Origin: Calvatia gigantea
Lineage: Eukaryota > Basidiomycota > Agaricomycetes > Agaricales > Lycoperdaceae
Direction of reading: 5' to 3'
Length of the DNA: 11,250 bases
Assembly: GCA_025093985.1 (NCBI GenBank)
Contig: JACAAK010000072.1
Coordinates: 1 to 11,250 of the forward strand
The notes below the pieces were generated by a model, which saw only the letters and a program-made list of their open reading frames with translations, was not told where the DNA came from and searched no databases. Of this stretch, positions 1-5,129 are shown piece by piece. Within the stretch, counting starts at the first letter, position 1. Every line of letters starts with the position of its first letter. Both the position numbers and the translations under genes were made by a program.

Positions 1-1112
1 ACTACCACCTGTCAGTACTTGTGCACCTTCACCGCGACCTGTTGCGATACAACCCAAGATTTTCTCTTGCTGTTCCAGTGAAGCTTGTGCACCAATCATC
101 GTTTCTGTATCGAGCGGGTGACCCGTTTTAATGCGTTTTACACGTTCAACTGCCATTTCAAGGAATTTATCCGCAATGCTTTCTTGAACTAAAGCGCGCG
201 ATGGGCACGTACAGATTTCACCTTGGTTAAGCGCAAACATAGCAAAACCTTCAAGGGCTTTGTCTAAGAACTCATCATCTTGCGCCATAAACATCTTCAA
301 AGAAAATATTTGGAGATTTACCACCAAGCTCCAAAGTCACTGGAATGATATTTTCAGTGGCGTATTGCATGATCAATTGACCGACCTGAGTCGAACCTGT
401 GAATGCAATTTTGGCAATACGTGGATTGGTTGCCAATGGGCGACCAACTTCTACGCCGTAACCATTGACTACGTTTAGTACGCCTGCAGGCAATAAATCT
501 TGAATGAGTTCAATTAAAACCAAAATGCTCGCAGGGTTTGTTCTGCAGGTTTAAGTACAATACAGTTACCCGCAGCCAAAGCAGGAGCAATTTTCCATGT
601 TGCCATCAAAATTGGGAAGTTCCATGGAATGATTTGTCCTACCACGCCTAATGGTTCATGGAAGTGATAGGCAATGGTATCTTCATCAATTTCAGAAATG
701 CACCTTCTTGCGCACGGATACAACCTGCGAAATAGCGGAAATGGTCAATGGCTAAAGGAATGTCCGCTGCAAGTGTTTCACGAATCGGTTTACCGTTATC
801 CCATGTTTCAGCCACAGCCAATTTTTCTAGATTTTGTTCTAGACGATCTGCAATTTTAAGGAGTAAATTTGAACGTGTAGTTGGAGAAGATTTGTTCCAT
901 TGTTCTTTGGCTTTATGCGCAGCATCCAGTGCAAGCTCGATGTCTTCTACAGATGAGCGAGGGACTTTTGTAAAAACTTTACCGTCGACAGGAGAGATAT
1001 TTTCAAAGTATTCACCTTTTACTGGAGCAACCCACTCGCCACCAATAAAGTTGTCATACTGTGCTTTAAATTCTACTTTAGAACCAGATTGGTTAGGGTC
1101 TACATAGCGCAT
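1..1112 (-). pseudogene. exaC: NAD(P)-dependent aldehyde dehydrogenase, ExaC/AldB type; frameshifted three times and cut by the window edge
   Basis: A cytoplasmic enzyme expected to oxidise acetaldehyde and similar aldehydes to acids, the second step of alcohol oxidation. The start ATG at 1112 has an AAGGA ribosome site 8 bases upstream. The first frame begins MRYVDPNQ and contains ETWDNGKPIRETL and [14 protein letters not shown]. The second carries the cofactor-fold region GQIIPWNFP and LKPAEQT. The third has FTGSTQVGQ and the glutamate motif LELGGKSP. The fourth has [11 protein letters not shown] with the catalytic Cys, and stays open to base 1. These segments follow the ExaC/AldB family in order without loss, about 370 of the usual ~505 residues. 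Frame changes sit at about 699 (one base missing), 534-536 (GGG where GGGG is expected) and 289-291 (one extra A). All are single bases in short homopolymers, so either sequencing error or recent inactivation is possible. Family assignment is secure; the symbol is by family resemblance. Confidence 0.9.
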
Positions 1113-1190
1113 ATTGAAGTTCCTTTGCTTATTGATTTTTTAAAAGCATCTACAGCTTTGGTATAAGGTACATCTGTACAATATTTAAGT

Positions 1191-1196
1191 AGCATA
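1191..1196 (-). promoter_or_regulatory. Putative -10 element of the aldehyde dehydrogenase promoter
   Basis: The minus strand reads TATGCT (4 of 6 matches to TATAAT), 10 bases downstream of the 11-base tandem repeat at 1207-1225. It would give a 5' leader of about 70 bases. No convincing -35 hexamer sits at the usual spacing; the repeat occupies that place, which fits an activator-dependent promoter. The alcohol dehydrogenase promoter has the same 10-base gap. This is an inference from position. Confidence 0.4.
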
Positions 1197-1206
1197 ACTA
1201 ATATAA

Positions 1207-1225
1207 GGTTGGAAAAAGGTTGGAA
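1207..1225. promoter_or_regulatory. Tandem 11-base-phased operator between the aldehyde dehydrogenase and its divergent regulator
   Basis: The plus strand reads GGTTGGAA-AAA-GGTTGGAA, two perfect 8-base copies with starts 11 bases apart (1207 and 1218). Counting the flanking AA, the perfect repeat is 10 bases (1205-1214 and 1216-1225). A related pair with the same 3-base gap, GGTAGGTA-TTT-GGTAGGTA on the minus strand, lies upstream of the iron alcohol dehydrogenase at 4975-4993. Repeats on one DNA face fit binding by a winged-helix protein of OmpR or SARP type. The regulator encoded next door is the obvious candidate, but that link is inferred. Confidence 0.6.
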
Positions 1226-1234
1226 GGAAGGAGG

Positions 1235-1262
1235 TTTACAAGCTTTTGACAAATGTTTACAA
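1235..1262 (+). promoter_or_regulatory. Three helically phased TTKACAA repeats overlapping the regulator's -35 region
   Basis: The plus strand has TTTACAA at 1235-1241, TTGACAA at 1246-1252 and TTTACAA at 1256-1262, with starts 11 and 10 bases apart. The middle copy contains an exact TTGACA -35 hexamer. A protein bound here would cover the regulator promoter, so this could be an autoregulatory site distinct from the GGTTGGAA pair just upstream. The repeats are plain in the sequence; their role is inferred. Confidence 0.4.
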
Positions 1263-1273
1263 CCAAGTAATAC
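1246..1273 (+). promoter_or_regulatory. Putative sigma-70 promoter of the GAF regulator
   Basis: An exact TTGACA (1246-1251) is followed after 16 bases by TAATAC (1268-1273), a weak -10 with 3 of 6 matches. TACAGT at 1271-1276 is an alternative -10 at 19-base spacing. The start codon lies about 40 to 45 bases downstream. Confidence 0.35.
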
Positions 1274-1319
1274 AGTGGACGTATATCAGGAATTGTTTTG
1301 AGAATAAGGAATGATGGCA

Positions 1320-2486
1320 ATGCAACATTTAATACAGAAAAGACAAGAAATAGAAAAGCTTAGAACTAGTAGCAGTATTTCGACGGTACAAGCTGAACAA
1401 CTGGGAAAAAGTATTGCAAGTTCATGGCAGCGCTCTAACTCCGCAGAAATTCCAAAAGATCGCTTTGCTGCGCCCATTTCGGAAGGTTCTATGTCACAAG
1501 GTTCAGCGCTACAACATGCTTTGAGTTACTGCGCAGATGAACTGAGACATATTGCACAACAGTCCTCGATGGTAGTCGCTGTAGGCGATATTGGTAGTAC
1601 CATTATTTGGAGTGCGTCCAGTAGACAAATGCGTAATGCGGCAGAAAGTGTACATTTTGTTGAAGGCGGGCAGTGGCGAGAGGAATTGGTGGGGACCAAT
1701 GCGTTGGCCTTGTCCTTAAAAACGCAACAGTCCAGTTGTGTTTTTTCAAATGAACACTACATGAGCTCCATCCATGATTGGGTTTGTTATGCTGCGCCGA
1801 TCATCGACCCTTACTCAAAACACGTTCTTGGGGTGATTGATTTATCCACCACATGGAAAAACCACAATAGCCTTGGTCTACTCGCAGCAGAGCGCTGTGC
1901 ATCTATCATTCAAACGGCACTGTTAGAATACCAGCGTCAACAGTTATATATCCGTGCTTTTGGTGTGCCACAAGTACATTTCAATGGCAAAGTGATGGTA
2001 CTCACACCGCGACAAATTGAAATTTTGACCATCTTGGCGCTGTGCCCACAAGGTATGACTTTAGACACTTTGCATCAGGCCTTATATGGTGAGCGCAAGG
2101 TGAGTGTGGGAACACTTAAGGCTGAAATGTCACAACTACGTGACTTGCTCGGTGGCATGTTGGGATCTCGTCCCTATCGGATTTTGGCGCATATCGAGGC
2201 TGATTTTTTACAAGCTGAGCAAGCCTTAGATGCTGCGTATATCGAGACCGCGTTAAAACTTTGTTCAGGGGTTTTACTGCCTAAAACAGAAAGTCCATTT
2301 CTATGTGCATGGCGTGACTGCTTGGAGTCACGTTTAAGCAGTGCGATTTTTAAAGCCAATGAAACCGATATGCTGTTTAAACATGTCGCACGTTACCCAG
2401 AGGCGATTGATGCCGTTGAGCGACTCATTGAGCTGACACCAGATGGACATCCTGCGCATCAGCTACTTGAGAAATATAAAATTTAA
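1320..2486 (+). CDS. GAF-domain transcriptional regulator, AcoR-like sensor half with a winged-helix/BTAD-like output half
   Basis: Probable cytoplasmic regulator of the flanking alcohol-oxidation genes. From the Met at 1320 (388 aa): residues ~1-70 hold the AcoR-family lead-in (SIASSWQRS). Residues ~75-180 form a GAF-like sensor with DIGSTIIW, EELVGTNALALSL, WVCYAAPI and HVLGVIDLST. Residues ~220-290 form a winged helix (VLTPRQIEILTIL, TLDTLHQALYG, SVGTLKAEMSQLRDLLG). The last ~95 residues resemble a BTAD helical region (ALKLCSGVLLPK, then repeat-like helices). AcoR proteins are usually over 600 aa with a sigma-54 AAA+ ATPase and Fis HTH; none of the ATPase motifs is present, so sigma-70 promoters are expected. 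Three ATGs lie close together (1311, 1314, 1320). AAGGA at 1306-1310 abuts the first but is 9 bases from the third, so 1320 is preferred. The end is 29 bases from the convergent hydrolase. The GAF call is firm; the ligand is unknown. Confidence 0.85.
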   Translation: MQHLIQKRQEIEKLRTSSSISTVQAEQLGKSIASSWQRSNSAEIPKDRFAAPISEGSMSQGSALQHALSYCADELRHIAQQSSMVVAVGDIGSTIIWSASSRQMRNAAESVHFVEGGQWREELVGTNALALSLKTQQSSCVFSNEHYMSSIHDWVCYAAPIIDPYSKHVLGVIDLSTTWKNHNSLGLLAAERCASIIQTALLEYQRQQLYIRAFGVPQVHFNGKVMVLTPRQIEILTILALCPQGMTLDTLHQALYGERKVSVGTLKAEMSQLRDLLGGMLGSRPYRILAHIEADFLQAEQALDAAYIETALKLCSGVLLPKTESPFLCAWRDCLESRLSSAIFKANETDMLFKHVARYPEAIDAVERLIELTPDGHPAHQLLEKYKI

Positions 2487-2515
2487 AAATTATGAATTGT
2501 GTTGGAAAGGTGTAG

Positions 2516-3487
2516 TTACACTATTTTTTGCTCGAGCCACTGGAACAGCTTAGCATAGACTTCGGCACGAACTTCAGGTGCGGAGAGGACTAAGTCGTGT
2601 AAACCGTTTTGAATGGTCACGACACTGACGTCACCTTGTAAATTTTTGGCCTGCTTTTCAATGTCTTTAACATCTAAAATCACATCACTGGTTTGTGCGG
2701 CTAGGCCCCATTTCTTTGGGTTGAGCGTTTGATGCGAATGCATGATGAGTGTAGGGACAGAGAGCTTCAAACCACCGCGATGAATTTCTTTCTGTGCTTC
2801 ATGGATTGCACGTACAAAACTGATCCGAACCATAGAATAGCTTGGTTGTTTCCACTCCAGATCAAAGTTCCATTCACCATGCTCGTTTTGATGTAGGCTC
2901 GGTACATACCATTTATTCAGTTCACTTGGAAACTTGAGGTCAGGAAAACGCTTTGCGAGTCGGCTGAGCTGCGGCACGCCAAGTTTGCGCTTAATGGGAT
3001 GCATATTAAAATCATAAAAAGGGCTATTGGCCCAAAGTGCTTTGATCAGTGGATGCTTAGGATTGTGTGCAGCGTATAAAGTCGTGATTAAGCCACCGGT
3101 AGAGTGCCCTGCAAGTAGCACCGCAGTATGGCCTTCATTGCCAATGATCTCTAAGGCTTGGGTAATTTCAGCATCGTATTCGCTGAGATCACGGACGTTG
3201 TAATATTTTTGATGGCTCAAGTGAGAACGACCATATTTTCTTAAATCGAGCGCATAAAAATCATAACCATGCTGATTAAATTGTTCAGCCATTTCGGTTT
3301 GGAAAAAGTAGTCAATAAAACCATGGATATACAACACAGCTTTTTGAGTATTTTGCGGGGCTTTTTTGCGCACAAGGGTTGCGCAGACTGCCCCTTCATA
3401 ATCGTCTGGAAAACTGAGTTTTAATTGTTCATAGCCTTCGCCGAGGACATCAGGTTGATACGCAGGATGAGTTTGATTTGCTGACAT
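2516..3487 (-). CDS. Alpha/beta hydrolase, serine aminopeptidase S33 / monoacylglycerol-lipase-like
   Basis: A soluble 323-aa serine hydrolase, probably acting on esters or lipids; the substrate cannot be read from sequence. Visible features are the oxyanion-side motif VLYIHGF (51-57), DLRKYGRS (81-88), the nucleophile elbow GHSTGG (127-132, Ser129), NSPF in the lid entrance (154-157), the strand before the acid (VPTLIMHSH, 244-252), candidate catalytic acids Asp268 or Asp272, and the catalytic His in GLHDLVLS (His297). Length is normal for the Hydrolase_4 group. There is no signal peptide or membrane segment. The ATG at 3487 has only a weak ribosome site (AGAGC). A TTGACA box lies about 60 bases upstream, and the branched terminator separates it from the upstream alcohol dehydrogenase, so it is probably transcribed on its own. 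A small palindrome GTGTAGTTACAC overlaps the stop codon. It could release alcohols for the neighbouring dehydrogenases, but that is a guess from context. Confidence 0.85.
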   Translation of the reverse strand: MSANQTHPAYQPDVLGEGYEQLKLSFPDDYEGAVCATLVRKKAPQNTQKAVLYIHGFIDYFFQTEMAEQFNQHGYDFYALDLRKYGRSHLSHQKYYNVRDLSEYDAEITQALEIIGNEGHTAVLLAGHSTGGLITTLYAAHNPKHPLIKALWANSPFYDFNMHPIKRKLGVPQLSRLAKRFPDLKFPSELNKWYVPSLHQNEHGEWNFDLEWKQPSYSMVRISFVRAIHEAQKEIHRGGLKLSVPTLIMHSHQTLNPKKWGLAAQTSDVILDVKDIEKQAKNLQGDVSVVTIQNGLHDLVLSAPEVRAEVYAKLFQWLEQKIV

Positions 3488-3522
3488 AATTTGCTCTGGT
3501 TGTTATTGTCATGAGTTTTCTT

Positions 3523-3551
3523 ATCCTTGATGAAGTGCAAAACTTTGTCAA
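3523..3551 (-). promoter_or_regulatory. Putative promoter of the alpha/beta hydrolase
   Basis: The minus strand has an exact TTGACA at 3551-3546, followed after 17 bases by AAGGAT (3528-3523). The -35 is good and the -10 is weak. It sits just downstream of the U-tract ending the branched structure, in the right place to restart transcription for the hydrolase. Confidence 0.4.
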
Positions 3552-3559
3552 CCACAAAT

Positions 3560-3651
3560 AAAAAAAGACAATTTAAGTGCACAGGTAAGCAAGGATTAGG
3601 CTTACCTGAATGAAACAGTATGGACGTCTGTTTCATTCCACTTAAATTGTC
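3560..3651 (-). terminator. Branched (Y-shaped) inverted-repeat element with U-tract, probable terminator of the alcohol dehydrogenase
   Basis: A perfect 13-base inverted repeat, GACAATTTAAGTG (3567-3579) and CACTTAAATTGTC (3639-3651), encloses two further perfect hairpins. These are CAGGTAAGC/GCTTACCTG (3582-3590, 3600-3608) and AATGAAACAG/CTGTTTCATT (3609-3618, 3628-3637), each with a 9-base loop. All arms pair exactly, with only two or three unpaired bases at the junction. On the minus strand the closing arm runs straight into seven Ts (3566-3560), the form of an intrinsic terminator, and the alcohol dehydrogenase ends 28 bases upstream on that strand. The branched shape is unusual for a simple terminator. 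It could also be a small mobile repeat with 13-base terminal inverted repeats. Confidence 0.65.
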
Positions 3652-3679
3652 AAAGCAAACTAAAAGTTAAGGAGAGAAC

Positions 3680-4890
3680 TTAGACCGCTGCTTTAAAATC
3701 GACCACTGAAGCACCTGATTTGAGAGCAGCTTTGAAGATGTCGACCACTTGAGCATGGTTTGCTTTACGTGGGTTCGTCAGCATGCAGGCATCTTTTTGT
3801 GCATTTTCGGACATAACACCCAAATCTTGCTCTTTTACACCCAGTTCAGACAAACTCGATGGAATACCAATCGATGCAGATAGTTCACGAATCGCGTCAA
3901 TAGCAGCATATCCAGCTTCTGTCACAGTTAAACCTGTGATGTTAACTCCCATCAGTTCAGCAATTCGTGCATAACGGTCAGGGCAGGCAATTAAGTTGAA
4001 CTCACAGACGTGTGGAAGTAGGACAGCATTACATACGCCGTGAGGTAGGTTATAGAAGCCACCGAGTTGGTGAGCCATCGCATGGACATAACCTAGAGAT
4101 GCATTGTTAAATGCCATACCTGCTAAATATTGTGCATAACTCATGGCATCACGTGCTTCTAAGTTTTCACCGTTCGCAACTGCTGGACTTAACCATTCGC
4201 TAATCATCGAAATGGCTTTTTCCGCACAGGCATCAGTGATTGGTTTGCGGCTGTTGAAACATAGGCTTCTACTGCATGGGTTAAGGCATCCATACCCGTT
4301 GCTGCCGTTAAACTTGCAGGTTTTGCAATCATCAGTTTAGGGTCATCAATTGCAATTAGTGGAGTGCAGCGCCAGTCCACAATTGCCATTTTTACATGGG
4401 TATCTGTATTGGTAATAATACAGAAGCGTGTCATTTCTGATGCCGTACCTGCCGTGGTGTTGATGGCAATAAGAGGGGTCATTGGAACCGTACTTTTATC
4501 AATTCCTTCGTAGTCACGAATATGACCACCACCGGCAGTCACGAGTCCAATACCTTTAGCGCAGTCATGCGAAGAACCACCACCTAAGGACACAATAAAG
4601 TCACAACCTTGTTCGTTATACGCAGTCACGCCGTTGTGGACATTGATGTCAGTTGGGTTCGGTTCTGCACCTGGGAAGATGTGGCTATCAACACCTGCAT
4701 CTTTGAGATATCCTGCAATGGTGTCGGCTACGCCAAATTTAAATAAACCTGCGTCAGTCACAATTAGTGCTTTTTTTGCACCGAGGTTTTGTGCTTTACC
4801 ACCAATTTCTTTGGCACAGCCTGGGCCAAAAAGTGAAACACAAGGGATATAAAAACCGTTCGTTTGATCTGCAATATTTTTAAAAGCCAT
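3680..4890 (-). pseudogene. Iron-containing alcohol dehydrogenase (group III, YiaY/DhaT-like) with one frameshift
   Basis: Would oxidise a primary alcohol such as ethanol to the aldehyde with NAD in the cytoplasm, feeding the aldehyde dehydrogenase nearby. The ATG at 4890 (MAFKN) is preferred because AGAAGGA lies 8 bases upstream; the in-frame ATG at 4935 has no ribosome site. The N-terminal part shows the nucleotide-binding run SLGGGSSHDCAKGIG, INTTAGTASEMTRFCIIT and the first metal-ligand segment [12 protein letters not shown]. The downstream frame carries [20 protein letters not shown] and [14 protein letters not shown] with the remaining histidine ligands, and ends at DFKAAV. Together this is about 403 codons, the family length plus short extensions at both ends. 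The frame breaks at 4242-4243, where GG stands for the expected GGG, so the first reading frame stops at 4204. A read error or a true single-base deletion is equally possible. Family assignment is very secure. Confidence 0.9.
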
Positions 4891-4958
4891 GGTGCGATTC
4901 CTTCTACCATTATTTATGTTGTTATCGGTGCTCATTACCGTTTTTAGAGTATTGAATG

Positions 4959-4964
4959 ATTCTA
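4959..4964 (-). promoter_or_regulatory. Putative -10 element of the alcohol dehydrogenase promoter
   Basis: The minus strand reads TAGAAT, 5 of 6 matches to TATAAT, exactly 10 bases after the end of the tandem repeat at 4975-4993. It predicts a leader of about 60 bases before the ATG at 4890. As at the aldehyde dehydrogenase, there is no good -35 hexamer; the repeat fills that place. Confidence 0.45.
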
Positions 4965-4974
4965 AACACTTGTG

Positions 4975-4993
4975 TACCTACCAAATACCTACC
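4975..4993. promoter_or_regulatory. Tandem 11-base-phased operator upstream of the alcohol dehydrogenase
   Basis: The plus strand reads TACCTACC-AAA-TACCTACC, two perfect 8-base copies 11 bases apart. It aligns 6 of 8 per unit with the other strand of the aldehyde dehydrogenase operator (TTCCAACC-TTT-TTCCAACC), giving a shared TWCCWACC-N3-TWCCWACC pattern. Both pairs lie 84 to 94 bases from the start codon of a dehydrogenase and 10 bases from its -10. One caveat: relative to transcription, the pattern points in opposite directions at the two genes. Confidence 0.6.
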
Positions 4994-5015
4994 ATGAGTA
5001 AGGGAATGAGGAAAA

Positions 5016-5090
5016 ATGCCTTCAATGAACAAAATGGCTATCTATAAAAGGCATAGCCTGTGGTTCAGGATTTGTTTATATTGGTTTTGA
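5016..5090 (+). CDS. Possible 24-codon small open reading frame in the leader region before the unknown 654-aa gene
   Basis: An ATG at 5016 preceded by GAGG with a 4-base gap opens a 24-residue frame rich in basic and aromatic residues (MPSMNKMAIYKRHSLWF..., ending CLYWF). It lies within the region that probably holds the promoter of the downstream gene, and it overlaps inverted repeats (ATGCCTT 5016-5022 with AAGGCAT 5048-5054; GGCTAT 5036-5041 with ATAGCC 5053-5058). It matches nothing I recognise and may be chance. Confidence 0.15.
   Translation: MPSMNKMAIYKRHSLWFRICLYWF
5077..5082 (+). promoter_or_regulatory. Putative -10 element for the 654-aa unknown gene
   Basis: TATATT (5 of 6 matches to TATAAT) lies about 48 bases before the GTG start at 5130. 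The -35 position has no recognisable hexamer. The 240-base spacer it sits in also holds the alcohol dehydrogenase operator and two short inverted repeats at 5016-5058. Confidence 0.25.
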
Positions 5091-5129
5091 AGTTGTGGTG
5101 AAAATAGCCAAATTCAAAGAGGGCCAGCC

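Noticed and set aside
280..700. Programmed ribosomal frameshifting to explain the split aldehyde dehydrogenase
   Set aside because: Three shifts in mixed directions without slippery heptamers or downstream structures, in a family never known to use recoding; single-base indels are simpler.
748..1107. 119-codon plus-strand open frame within the aldehyde dehydrogenase
   Set aside because: It is the antisense shadow of the strongly recognisable dehydrogenase N-terminus, has no ribosome site and resembles no family.
1113..1310. Sigma-54 promoter expected from the AcoR resemblance of the regulator
   Set aside because: No TGGCAC-N5-TTGC-type element was found on either strand, and the regulator lacks the AAA+ domain needed to activate sigma-54.
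2510..2521. GTGTAGTTACAC as a bidirectional terminator between the convergent genes
   Set aside because: Five-base arms with a two-base loop cannot form a stable hairpin and there is no T-run on either side.
4891..4935. Upstream ATG at 4935 as the alcohol dehydrogenase start
   Set aside because: It has no ribosome site and adds a 15-residue N-terminus with no family counterpart, while the ATG at 4890 has AGAAGGA at good spacing.
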